NCBI GenBank assembly: GCA_036939755.1 | Contig: JALLAZ010000169.1 | Location: 1-20,777, forward strand | DNA: 20,777 nt | Direction: 5' to 3' | DNA from: Stephanodiscus triporus | Lineage: Eukaryota; Bacillariophyta; Thalassiosirophyceae; Thalassiosirales; Thalassiosiraceae | Part shown: piece after piece, positions 1 through 9,775 of the stretch | How the letters are laid out: every line of letters starts with the position of its first letter | How positions within the stretch are numbered: position 1 is the stretch's first letter | Notes under the pieces: generated by a model | The model's input: only the letters and a program-made list of their open reading frames with translations | Told to the model about the DNA's origin: nothing | Databases searched by the model: none | Position numbers and translations under genes: made by a program

Positions 1-1209
1 ATATATCATGCATACTTGGTATGCCGCGTGGGTGATGAGGTGTGGGAAGGCTGCTGTAGGTGATGTAATCCTCAGGGCGGTGGTGAAAGAAGGTATTTTC
101 CACTTGCAATTTATTGGCAGTTAGTACATGTAGTAGATTGTCACCACGAACATTGCTTCGCGGGATGCCATGTGGACCAAGTGTCTCCTGATGTTCTTTG
201 CAGTGTCTGATGCCAATCCTTGCATTGATGTCACCACCTAAAATGACTTGGATGGAGGGGCTGATGGTGCTTAACATGGAGTCAAGATGAGCACAGAATT
301 GCTCGTTGTGACTCTGATCATCACATGGAAAGTAAGCTGAGATAAGGGACATTGAAAGTGCCTTCCCTTTGATTTGTCGTCCTCTGGGGTCAAACAAATC
401 AAATTTGAAGTTCATTTGTATGAGTCGGCCAGCAAAGTTATCATCTGGGAGAGTGGTAATGGGAGGTGGGGATCCAGCTGCTTTCCACGCATCATAAAAA
501 AGTGGAGAAAGAATAATTGCAACTCCTCGGAAAAGATGTTGACGGCCACTTTCGCCTCGGACCGCATTGTGGCGAAAGATGCCATAACCGCCAACATCAA
601 TATCAAATTCATCGCCTTCTTCCCACATCTCTTGAATCAGCCATGCGCCGACGTCATGTTGTCTCATGTAATTGATAAGATAATCGAGTTTGGAAAGATC
701 GGGGGGCTTGTCAACGAGAATATTGCCATCTGCATCCCTTGGGAGGCACCAGAGGCCTTGGGCATTCTGAGTGTAAATGGTGGTAATGTGATTTTTGTCA
801 TGTTTGTTATTGTTGTTGTTGCTCACAAATTCATGGGGCTGTAGGTCTGTGCGGTGTCCATCATTGCTGGCCAGACTCGTGTTACAGCCATGAGAGCTGG
901 CCGTTGGCATGGATGGAGAGAAGGATGGGGTAGTAGCTGTCCGATCCTGATCTTCATGTCGACTGTGAAGCGTGAAGAAGTCAGAAGTAGAAGGCTGACT
1001 GGTGGTGCCGTGATCCGCACTATCATGTTGATAGGTTGGCGTTGACGGCAATGGAATGCTCACTGCGGTGGCAATTGGCATGTGGTGGGCAGCAGGACCC
1101 AATTGCCTATTTGGCATTTCGTGCTGGTTGCTAGTTATTGACAATGTGGTGGAGGGGAAGTTGGAATCGTTGTCGTCATCGAAGAATGAGTCAATTGCAT
1201 TAGCATTTT
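1..1209 (-). mobile_element. Non-LTR (LINE-type) retrotransposon ORF fragment: APE-like endonuclease domain, partial
   Basis: Reading the minus strand, one frame stays open from just after a TAA at about 1208-1210 to the window edge, about 400 codons, and continues past base 1. The first ~120 residues are low-complexity (Ser/Thr/Pro/His/Asn). The endonuclease fold then starts near base 800 with the segments QNAQGLW, LIQEMW, RGVAIIL, SLISAYFP, GGDINARIG and, at the edge, PSMHDI. These are the ordered motifs of APE-type exonuclease-endonuclease-phosphatase domains: the catalytic Glu lies in QE, the Asp/Asn in GGDIN and the His in HD. In known elements this domain nicks target DNA for target-primed reverse transcription. 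The reverse transcriptase would lie left of the window. The first Met in frame is in the low-complexity part, near base 1109, so the true start is unknown. A related domesticated nuclease gene is possible, but the QNAxGLW start is typical of diatom LINE-like ORFs. Confidence 0.75.
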
Positions 1210-1821
1210 AGACAGCGTATATTACGGTAGAGGTCAAAAGTAGGGGCTGGTGGTGGGAGGCGGAATGTACGGGTTGCAGAACAAGGAGTGGATAGGCTTT
1301 GGAGATGCGAAGACCAAGAAGTTGTATTGTGTAAATACTAGGTATTGGGGCAGTGTAGGAGTTGCCAAAAAAAGGCGTCGGTTTGTGGATATAGAATTTG
1401 CCCAATTGATATCTGCAGAAATGAGTATGTGTATGTAGTGTTCCCCGGCCCCCGCCCATATCACACATCTTTCGCTTGGGAACCCAAAAGGAGGCATAAG
1501 ACCTGCGGGCAAGATGAAGGCATGCTATGAGGGCGTTGAAGTAGATGGATCCCAGAGCCCGAGCTTTGACTTGGCAAAACGCAGTTGGACAAGCGCGATT
1601 AGAAGGTCTAGTTGTTTTGCGATAGTGCATGTCTCAATGCTTGATTCCGTCATTCGGATAGGCAATCAGGTCCAGACACAATTCCTGACCGGAACCACGA
1701 GGCCGACTCTGTGGATGAAAATGCCACCATTTGCAAACAGACTTTTTACGCCTTGCCATAAAACTCATTTGATGACTTTGCTCCCTCCCAATGTCAGACG
1801 ATCCGGTAAAGTTCTACCAAC
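1210..1821. other. Unassigned stretch between the retroelement and the channel pseudogene
   Basis: No gene is recognisable here. A minus-strand frame continues upstream of the retroelement stop (about 1208-1630), but its composition is unremarkable and no gag or zinc-knuckle motif is visible. On the plus strand, the frame that later encodes the channel pseudogene reads plausible extracellular sequence from about 1681 (Asp/Asn/Cys-rich, then FDDFAPS). It is broken by TAA codons at 1759-1761 and 1807-1809. This may be the decayed N-terminus of that channel. Confidence 0.4.
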
Positions 1822-2861
1822 ATGATTGACGTGCCTCCGGTGTCCATACTCAATGCTTATTTTTTAGACGTCATAGGCCAGCCAGAAGTTCAGGTGTTGT
1901 GGGTGGATAGCCGTCTCATGCGTTGGTCCTGCTTGTACCACAAACAACTACATCAGGATGATATGCGGGTGTGTGAATTCCCGCACGACGCCCACAATCT
2001 ATCCCTCAATCTGGGTATTCTATTGCAGCAACAACCTGGTGGAAGATGGGGTAAGGTAGTTCATAGTCATGTAGTGTGCACTTTGCTCAGGAGGCCCCTC
2101 ATTCGTGCACTTTGTTGTCCATCGCTTCAGTTCAAAGGAAATGGAAACTTGCACTTGCCAGCAAAAGCGATACTCTGGGAAATATCCGCATTCCTTGCGG
2201 ATTGATGGTCGATAGCTTGGCAGTTCCAGGATTCGAGACGGATATATCTGGGCTGAACTTTAGGTTATCTGAATTGAAGCACGGAACTTCCACGCTCCTG
2301 TCATGGAACATGGACAATGACTTTGCCTCAGGGTGACGGTCAAAGTAAGACGTGACTCGGGTAAGCTTGCTCATGTTGTTTTATGCTTTCTGCCATTGTT
2401 ATTCCTAATCCTGAATACATATGGCACAACTAATTATGGTTCGAATAAACTTTGGCTTAGGCTACTATGACAAAAACATCATGCCCCTGCTATCATGTCT
2501 CAACGTTGTGAGCATAAGTATACTGATGCTCGATGCTGACTGCTATTTTCAGCAAGGGTTGATGTCTTTCAACAACATAGCATTCGTTGAGGTTGGGCTA
2601 AGGATGTCACTCGATTCCCATCTGCCACCTGTGGGTTACCAACACAAATTGCAACGGATTCTGAATTTCTTTTTCTATAGCATACTCAGCGTCGTTTTGG
2701 AGAGCAGTGTGTTGAAATTCCTAATTGAGAATGGAATATGCTCTATGGAATCTACAAGAAAGATAGACTTCATCTGGGGAATCATTCTCCTGGCAATTTT
2801 GAAATATCTGCAGCTAGTCTATAATACCAGCTATGACCGTTTGCGGCAAGATAAGAAATGA
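1822..2861 (+). pseudogene. Pentameric ligand-gated ion channel (Cys-loop/Pro-loop family), probable pseudogene
   Basis: Three exon-like blocks join through GT-AG introns: 1822-2050, intron 2051-2130 (GTAAGG...TTCAG), 2131-2360, intron 2361-2460 (GTAAGC...CTTAG), 2461-2861. Block 1 holds the ligand-binding-domain signature QVLWVDSRL and the loop CEFPHD, with the family's invariant Pro, followed by LSLNLG. Block 2 has SDTLGN, the VPGFETDISGLNF strand, and the pre-M1 arginine pair VKVRRDSG. Block 3 has YYDKNIMPLL leading into M1, an M2-like segment ending DSHLPPVGYQ, M3, and an M4 ending in KIDFIWG and a basic tail. Such proteins are plasma-membrane ion channels gated by small ligands. Only one Cys of the Cys-loop is seen. 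A one-base loss near 2330 shifts the frame between NMDNDFAS and VTVKVRR. With one base restored, the blocks sum to 287 codons, about a signal peptide and first strand short of full length. Upstream in-frame stops support decay, although sequencing error could explain the shift. Confidence 0.68.
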
Positions 2862-4100
2862 GGCTCTTTCAAAGCTTGTTGAAAAATCCTTGTGTATGTA
2901 GTTGAATCCCATTTTGGCGATGAGCTTGCTGTATTCGCATTTGTGCGGCATTTGCTGCAAACTGGAAATACCAACATAGTCGATCTTCTTGCCATTTTTC
3001 ACATGTGTTCATTGAGTTAGTGGTTCCATTATTATTTCCATTGCCTTGCATTTTAGTTTAATATTATTTATATGACGGCAGCACCCAGAAAAAGCACTGT
3101 GCTCAAACAACACAAAAGCATGATTTGTTGCAACATTTTGCTGATGCCGTCATGATGTGCTGCAGGCTTTTTGCTACTATGTTGCCTGCATTTCAAAGAG
3201 AGCAATGCCATGATAGGTGCAACATTTTGTTAACAGATCATGAGCATTTCTCTTGTAATTGTATTAAGTACCTATTACTCACCAAACCTCCCTCAAAATC
3301 AACAAACCAACTGACAGTCCACATTTGCTCAATTCATTGCCATTGAACATCACGCTTACAATGGTCATCATGGCCTCTGAATCTCTCTTGCATCCCACCA
3401 AGAATGTTATTTACATGCTGACCAATTTAGTATCTATATGATCAGTACTCCCCCCACCTGATGATTACCAAGCCTACATGTGACATAGAACCTAGTACTA
3501 CCATTCTGTAGGGGAGGGGGCACAAGAAGGGATATCATTCTATCACTCCTTGATGATGATGATGATGATGATGACACCATCATACTACCATCAACTATCA
3601 ACTCACTGATAGATGCGGATGTTGTCCTACTCCTGCCCTCCACCACCCTTTGGCAGGGGTGGCCTCTTATGGTCTCTTGACGAGCATGGCACATGAGCCT
3701 GCTTATCATACTATGTACTATGAGCCAGGCATGTGAATGTGAGCCTGCTTGCCTGCCTTTGGACTTATTGTGGAATCAGGAATCACTGTGCGCACTTGGC
3801 CAGCGGCCCTCACCCTCATCTTCATCCGTCATAAATTTGAGGGTATCAAAGGACCTGCAAATTAACAAAAGAAAAAGATGACTATGCTAATTCATTTAGT
3901 GAGCAGAGAGTAGCGCTGTCAAAAATTGACCTCCATGCGAATGATCAGCTCAACAATGGAAGGTGTCAACAGAAAAAGTATTATATTTCCGATGTGGTTG
4001 GGCTTATATTCAAGGACTAATTATTACCATAATGTAGTTACATACCATAGATAACTATATTTGGGTGTGGTTGGATTGGGTTGTTCTTATTCTGTGCTAT
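2862..4100. other. Noncoding stretch upstream of the foldback element
   Basis: No convincing gene is found on either strand. Open frames are short, lack domain-like sequence and partly arise from repeats; for example, a minus-strand frame at 3434-3709 is mostly a Ser run read from the TGA microsatellite. A 12-mer, TGCAACATTTTG, occurs twice (near 3128 and 3218), and GAGCCTGCTT occurs twice (near 3695 and 3740). The stretch is AT-rich and probably intergenic. Confidence 0.5.
3551..3574. repeat. (TGA)8 trinucleotide microsatellite
   Basis: Eight perfect TGA units run from 3551 to 3574, followed by CACCATCATAC. On the minus strand the run reads as a serine tract inside a spurious open frame. 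It lies in noncoding DNA. Confidence 0.9.
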
Positions 4101-4256
4101 GGATCTGTTACACCTAATATCTATCATCCTAGTATCCATAATTCCTGGGTTAGTTCCGAGAAAAGGGTATAGGCTCAACAGATTTGTGGACATTTTCTCG
4201 GAACTAAAGCGGGGATTATGGATACTAGGATAATAGGTATTAGGTGTAACAGATCC
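4101..4256. mobile_element. Foldback MITE-like element with 64-bp terminal inverted repeats
   Basis: The left arm 4101-4164 and the right arm 4193-4256 are reverse complements over 64 bp, ungapped, with only six mismatches. They leave a 28-bp loop. The ends read GGATCTGTTACACCTAATA on each strand, and the inner ends read AGTTCCGAGAAAA. No coding capacity is present. Size and structure match a miniature inverted-repeat transposable element or foldback element moved in trans by a transposase encoded elsewhere. No clear target-site duplication is visible (left flank TGCTAT, right flank CGTAAG), so the superfamily cannot be named. It sits about 306 bp upstream of the CtpA start and could fold into a long hairpin as DNA or RNA. 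Confidence 0.75.
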
Positions 4257-4562
4257 CGTAAGTTTGAAGCTTGAAGCTGCCCCACACTTTGTTCTTCTCT
4301 GCCGCGCCGCCGAACTTCTTCCTCACAGTCAGAATTCGACGTCGCTGCAAAACCAGGTGGCGAACGTTTTGGATGTCTGATTTGTCATTGGCAACACAAT
4401 GTGAATGTGGGAAGACAGTGAACAGAAGAGAATTAAATCTGGAATCGTCGTTGGAGAGAGATATCGTAGGCAGACTGCAAACATATTCAGGCGGTGTGGA
4501 CGGCAGGCTTCTCTCATAGTCCATCTGCATCGGCCATCATTGTCCACTATTTATCTTCCGCC
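4257..4562. promoter_or_regulatory. 5' flank of the CtpA gene
   Basis: This stretch lies between the foldback element and the preferred CtpA start codon. No separate gene is supported. A TATTTATC sequence at about 4548-4555 lies just upstream of the start, too close to be a TATA box unless the leader is extremely short. The context GCCATGA at 4560-4566 favours Met 4563 over the upstream in-frame Met at 4494, whose extra 23 residues would sit in front of the signal peptide. Confidence 0.35.
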
Positions 4563-7500
4563 ATGAAAAGCACCCCGTTGTCATCGCCGTCGCCGCCGCC
4601 ATCGTCGTCACCGGGCAAAATGCTGATGCTCCTTGCTTCCTCGCTCCTACTCGCGCCGCCGTCGCGGCAATCCGCTGAGGTGTTTGCATTCCAAACGAAG
4701 GCCATATCCGCCACGCGCCCGTATCCTATTCTTCTTCCTCCCTTTTCTGCTTCGCCTACCTCAGTGTCTCTGCACTTGTTCGGTATGAATACAAAGAAGG
4801 ATGATGGAGAGGATCAGGTAACCGCAGACGACGACGAAAATGGACAAGATAACGGTCAAATGTTCACCGTCGACAAGGCGATGTCGTTCCTCAAGGTGGC
4901 GTTCCCCTCCTTCCTCGCCGGGGGGGTCGTCACGCTCGGCTTCCTCTTCTTGCCGCTGCTGTCGGATTACTACCAGGCGTACAACTACAGTTACGGCGGC
5001 GGCGGGGGTGGTTCCTCTTCCTCCTCTGCGACGATGAGCGAAATTTCCCCCAACGAAAATAACAAAAACAATGCCAACAATGTCAACCAGCCCGTGATTC
5101 TCTTCGAGACAATACTGAACGACTTGAACGACGCGTACGTAGACGACGTCGACGTCCAGAAGCTGTTCGAGACCGGCGTCAAGGCCATGACGTCGAGTCT
5201 TGACCCCTACACCGAATTCGAGAGCAGGGTCGATGCGCAGGCGTTGGAGGAAAGCGTGACTGGAAAGTACGGTGGGGTAGGATTGGTAATACGGGGGGGT
5301 ACGAACCTGAAGTTGATGTCGTCTGAGGAGGAGGTTACGGAGGGCATCGACGGCGTCGACGCGATGCTGTTGGAAGGGCGGGACGAGGGAGGAGCGGGAG
5401 CGGGTGCGGAGAAGGTCGATTCGCCGTCCGTCCTCCCCGGTGCCTCTCCGGTGGCAGCCGCGAGGAAGGCCGGGCTCGATAAGACGCCTGCCAAGGTGCA
5501 AAAGGTGGACAGCGGCGATGACGTGGATGCTGACGAAGTGGAGCGCAGAAGAGCGCGCAAGAAGTCCATGGAGGATGGTATTCACGTGGTGTCTGCATTC
5601 GAAGGTGAGTTTAGCTGTCCATCGTCATGAATGCTCGTGCGCATCTGGACACGTGAATGATGCTACAAAATCGATTTGTAATGAGGTGGTCGTCCGAATT
5701 ACGAATGACAACATTCTCACTCCTACTTATTTAATTTGTACATGCGTGTGATTTTGTTTTTCAGGATACGCCTACGACGCCGGAATGCGCGTTGGGGACA
5801 AGCTCATTGCAATCGACGACTTCGAAATCAAGCCCACGACAGCGGTGGACGAGGTGCGGAATCACCTGCGCGGAGAACCCGGCACGTCAGTATCCATCAC
5901 CTTCTTGAGGGAAGGCGTGGGCGGAGGCGGAGGCGGCGGCGGCGGCGGCGGCGATGGAAAGAAGGAAAATGAACCGCAGACTATCACTTTGAACAGAAGC
6001 ATAGTCCGTATCCCTGACGTCAAATATTTTGGTGAGTTCGTGTGCTGTATGTTATTTTTCCGGGCATCAATGGTTAAATGTTGCGATGCACATTTTACTC
6101 AAGCGTCGTGTCTGTTTAATTTTCCTCTCCCCCCTTTCGCCTCATTCGCCAGGATTTGTGGGAGATCCTGGTGACGGCATAGGTTACATCGATCTCAGTG
6201 GCTTTGCGAACGATGCTGGACGAGAGGTGCGCTACGCTATCAAAGCGTTGCAACATGGCGCGTCAGAGATTGCGGCCGGTGATGGTGGTACCAGAGACGG
6301 GCTGGGCATGGTGGCTACAGATCCTACCAAGTTGAAAGTAAGCCATGTACTTCTTTCACCCCCCTACTGCTTCACGATTAACGAAATTTTCATGACTAAT
6401 GATATGATATCATCCAGGGACTTGTTCTCGACCTCCGCAGCAATCCTGGAGGACTCCTCACTTCTGCCGTGGACGTGGCCACCCTCTTCGTTCCCAATGG
6501 ATCAGACATTGTTAGTGCCAAAGGACGCGGATTCCCCGAAACACTCTACAGGAGTAAAACCGAGCCCATTCTTGATCCCAGTACAAGACTTGCGGTATTG
6601 GTGAATGAGCAAACCGCCAGCGCCGCCGAAATTGTTGCTGGGGCTATTCAAGACCTTGATGTTGGAGTAGTCGTAGGCAAGGGAAGAACGTTTGGGAAGG
6701 GACTGGTGCAGAATGTGCAAGGTAAGGAAATCAAGTAGCCCGTCACTTATTTATTCCTCCGGCCCTGTTCGTCCAAAACCGCCCAACTCAATTCCAGATA
6801 TTGATCCTGTTTTTGCCGTTGTTAATGTTACGGAACGATAGATCTTCCTTACCAGACAGGTGCGAGTTTTATCTACTTTCGTCACGTGATCATGCACTTA
6901 ATAGATCGTCCTCTTTCTCACGTGTTGAAAATCTTTATCTATTGCCACCACACAGCATTGAAGTACACTGTGGCTAAATATTACACCCCCAGTGGTCGCT
7001 GTATCCAATCTACCGTCTACGAGACCAACGGCGAGAACGACGGGACGAAGTACAAGTCAACAAAGGTGGCAGACAAGGACCGGGCCGTATTTTACACAGC
7101 CCACGGAAGGCAGGTGAAGGACGGCGGGGGCGTCGAGGTGGACGTCAAGGTAGAGCCGCAAAAGGCATCTCCATTAGAAATCATCCTTCTCAACTCTGGG
7201 GCCTACTCAGATTATGCCGCTGAATGGAGCAAGAAAAATGTGCTGGCTGACAACTTTAAGGTGGACGACGCAACCTACAAGGATTTTCAACGATTTGTCG
7301 AAAAGAGGCAAAAAGATGGCGATATGAAATTGGAAATATTGTACGACTCTCAATTAAAAGAACTGCAGAAGAAGCTGAAGGCGAGCAATTTTGGTTCTTC
7401 TACTAGAGAGTTGGAAAAGCTGAGATCGGACATTATCAAAGATGTGAAGAAGGACTTCTCGATGTACAAGGTACGATGTTATCCTGACACATCTTCTTAA

Positions 7501-7806
7501 TTTTTTCACAATTTATCATCATATCTCACATTCAATTCTCCACTCTTTTATTAGAGAGAAATCATAGAAGATCTCGAGCAGAATATACTCGCAAGGTACT
7601 TGCCTGATAGCATGCTAATTGAACGAGGTCTTAAGTCAGATGTACAAGTAGCAGAGACGGCAAAGATGCTCAAGGACGGCAGAGAGTTTGACAAGGTCCT
7701 CGCTCGCGATAATTCATTCGAGGAAAACATAGTTTCAGGGCAGAGTTACGCAACGTCATCAACGATGAAGCCGTCACCAAATCTTCAATCTCGTTCTTTT
7801 CCATAG
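4563..7806 (+). CDS. ctpA: Plastid C-terminal processing protease (CtpA family, S41), seven exons
   Basis: The exons are 4563-5604, 5765-6031, 6153-6337, 6418-6721, 6842-6859, 6956-7470 and 7555-7806. All introns are GT-AG and the joined CDS encodes 860 aa. The N-terminus is a hydrophobic signal ending EVFA-F at Phe43, as in diatom plastid presequences, so the mature enzyme probably reaches the thylakoid lumen. One predicted TM helix lies near residues 105-125. Then follow LDPYTEFE, a PDZ domain (GGVGLVI ... YDAGMRVGDKLIAID), the core GIGYIDLSGF, LDLRSNPGG, the nucleophile loop NEQTASAAE and the Lys loop GRTFGKGLVQ, then AKYYTPSGRCIQ. Known relatives use a Ser-Lys dyad to trim C-termini such as pre-D1. 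The PDZ is split by a ~95-residue charged insert (about 5320-5580) and followed by a Gly run (5920-5955). The tail resembles other plastid or bacterial CtpA tails. Which of the several plastid paralogues it is cannot be told. Confidence 0.9.
6842..6859 (+). other. ctpA: 18-nt micro-exon of the CtpA gene
   Basis: Exon 4 ends at 6721 with one base of a codon. The next long exon begins at 6956. Between them, ATCTTCCTTACCAGACAG (6842-6859) is flanked by a 3' splice site ending GATAG and a 5' splice site GTGCGA. Including it keeps phase 1 on both sides and gives VQDLPYQTALKYTVAKYYTP. Bacteroidetes-type CtpA proteins carry a LPY-T-LK-TVAKYYTPSG segment at this point, as I recall the family. Skipping the exon gives VQALKY, in frame but lacking the conserved LPYxT. 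The flanking introns would be 120 and 96 nt. Confidence 0.75.
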
Positions 7807-8099
7807 CTACTCGTTCATGATAGATATTGGGCATTGACTCAAGGAAGATACATTACCAGATGACGAGCGTGAATCAGAAAAAGACAAAGCGGCATCGAAG
7901 CCAGTAGCGAGGACTCGAATGGTAAAGTCAAGTTTCCGTATTGGACATATTGAACAAACTCGTTGATTCTGCATTGGATGGCTTCAATCTAGACACGAAT
8001 AAATATTAGAACAAATCCTATCACTTCACATCAATTAGACTACCCATTAATAACATCAAGAGTTCCTCCTGCCCACCCCACAACTCCCTAACGCATCGG
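7807..8099. other. Convergent 3' spacer between CtpA and the coiled-coil gene
   Basis: This 293-bp AT-rich spacer lies between two gene 3' ends. A plus-strand AATAAA at 7998-8003, about 190 bp after the CtpA stop, could serve 3' end formation. No coding or structured feature is evident. Confidence 0.35.
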
Positions 8100-8801
8100 C
8101 TACGGTCCCTCAAAACTCCCCACGCATGGAGAACAGAACCAATTCAAATCGCTATGATCGGTGAGGTTCGAACCCATTCCCACAAGGGTCCCCTCCGCTG
8201 CTGTCACCAACATACGAACCTCTTCCAGTTCCGAATGACTGAAACCTGTCTTAGTATCCGACGCACGAATCAGCTTTTCCAATAAGATGACCACATCAAG
8301 CTTCTCCATATAGACGTCATCCAACTCCTTCGTCAATTTACACACCTGCTTCTGCAAATTTTCGAGCTGCAACTGCAAATTTTCAATCCGGTTATCTGCA
8401 GGTGAAGACTTGGTTTGAATAGTGATTGTGTCCACGGCCGCTTGTACACAAGCTCCGCCAAACATATCTGACGCGTCCTCCACGCAACCTGCGTCAACGG
8501 GCTCTTCCTCGGGCGGCTGAACAATGATGTTATTATTACCTTCAGAGGCCGATCCTTGTTTCTTGTGCATGAAATGACATGACTTGAACGGCTTGTTCAT
8601 TTTTGTCTTGAGCTTGAAGAATGACAGAGGCGGGTTGGCTCGTTCGACGGCGGCCCTGTCCTGAGTGAGGATATTATCATTCAAGAATTCTTTCCTGTGC
8701 GCTCCCACTTCGCTCCTTGATTTCCAACTCTGGTAAAGGAACGTCGTCCATTCCCTAATGTTGATCATCGTCTTCATGTCAATATCGCCCCCTCGGCGCA
8801 T
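8100..8801 (-). CDS. Hypothetical coiled-coil protein
   Basis: This is an unrecognised minus-strand frame of about 233 aa from the first ATG (8801). The N-terminal third is basic and aromatic (REWTTFLYQSWKSRSE, then KTKMNKPFKSCHF). The middle is acidic and low in complexity. Residues about 135-185 form a clear coiled coil with Leu/Val heptads (NLQLQLENLQKQVCKLTKEL...). The C-terminus has no known motif. An alternative start exists at ATG 8911: a 68-nt GT-AG intron (GTACGA...CATTAG) would join MLGESKKSGK in frame to SCSHMRRGG, adding ten residues plus the segment before Met 8801. Composition is ordinary for the window. It could be a cytoskeletal or scaffold protein, but that is only an impression from the coil. 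Confidence 0.5.
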   Translation of the reverse strand: MRRGGDIDMKTMINIREWTTFLYQSWKSRSEVGAHRKEFLNDNILTQDRAAVERANPPLSFFKLKTKMNKPFKSCHFMHKKQGSASEGNNNIIVQPPEEEPVDAGCVEDASDMFGGACVQAAVDTITIQTKSSPADNRIENLQLQLENLQKQVCKLTKELDDVYMEKLDVVILLEKLIRASDTKTGFSHSELEEVRMLVTAAEGTLVGMGSNLTDHSDLNWFCSPCVGSFEGP

Positions 8802-9070
8802 GTGAGAACAGCTCCTAATGGAAATATGCACTCTTCCAATAATCCCGAGGCTCTCTTCTTGCCTTGTGATTGAGTATCGTACTTGCCCGATTTCTTGCTC
8901 TCGCCAAGCATACGGTCAAAGAATGTGAAGAGAAAGAACGAGTTCATGTGATATAGTCCGATTTGTATGGACAGAGAAAAAATCAATTAAATCGATTCAT
9001 AGTGCATCGCCAACGAGTTATGCTCTCTCTATTCTTATCTAGATAGGAGAACTAAGATAACATTTCGTAA
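8802..9070. other. Spacer between two minus-strand genes
   Basis: AT-rich sequence lies upstream of the coiled-coil gene. It contains the possible extra 5' exon of that gene (ATG at 8911, CDS down to about 8882) and the 3' flank of the 508-aa gene. Nothing else is recognised. Confidence 0.3.
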
Positions 9071-9741
9071 TCATATCAAACGCAAGGCGTTTCCAAAATA
9101 GGCGAGGAACAACCGCCTGCTAACGACCACCGCCAGGGCCACGACCAAGAAACTACGCCGTTTGCGCACGCGCCTGGCGAATACACGCACCCGGAGACCT
9201 CGTTCGACGGCAACGCTCGACTCCACCGAATACGACGATTCGACGAGCCCTTTTGTCCGAAACACCGCATCGACGGCATATGGGAAAGTGGCGACATCAT
9301 CATCATCATCACTCCTGATGTATTCATCATCGTAGTCGTCGTTCGCTACATTCACATCACCCACGACGCCGCGCCCTCGCGCGGTATCGTTATCGACGGC
9401 TTTATCCCTCCGCGACATCCTAAGTTTGGTCCTTTCGATGGCTACCTTGTGTACGCAATTCCAAAGTTCGCGAACGCGGTCGTTCCTCCGCCGATCCGCC
9501 TCGGACTCCCGCATCTCATCCGCCGCAATTCTCGCGTAGGAGTATTCCCGAGAACGTCCGGACGGGGCGATTCCCACGCCGTGGGGCGCGCGCTCGGCGG
9601 CCGCGTCGACCGTCGCGAACGGGGCGGCGACCACCACGGCGGGGGGGGACGACGAGGGGGCATCGTCGCGTCCCGCGCGCCTTCGTCGGTCCTGCGACGC
9701 ATCGAGATTCCCCCATCCCGAACCAAATTCCGTCGTGGCGC

Positions 9742-9775
<34 letters not shown>

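Noticed and set aside
1806..1867. Possible 62-nt intron (GTAAAG...TTTTTTAG) before the channel gene block 1
   Set aside because: Without splicing, the frame from Met 1822 gives PPVSILNAYFLDVIGQ, which fits the first strands of the binding domain better than the sequence joined by this intron.
3434..3709. 91-codon minus-strand frame with a Ser run
   Set aside because: The Ser run is the TGA microsatellite read in reverse, and the rest has no motif.
4761..5585. 274-codon minus-strand frame opposite CtpA exon 1
   Set aside because: The plus strand has clear protease and PDZ motifs; the antisense frame is a GC-composition shadow.
6886..6955. Open frame extending upstream of CtpA exon 6
   Set aside because: It lies between a good 5' splice site and the CACAG acceptor at 6951-6955; its residues do not fit the protease family.
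8155..8190. GAGGTTCGAACCC resembles the T-arm of a tRNA
   Set aside because: The flanking bases do not pair into a 5-bp T stem, and no D arm, anticodon arm or acceptor stem could be placed around it. It lies within the coiled-coil coding frame.
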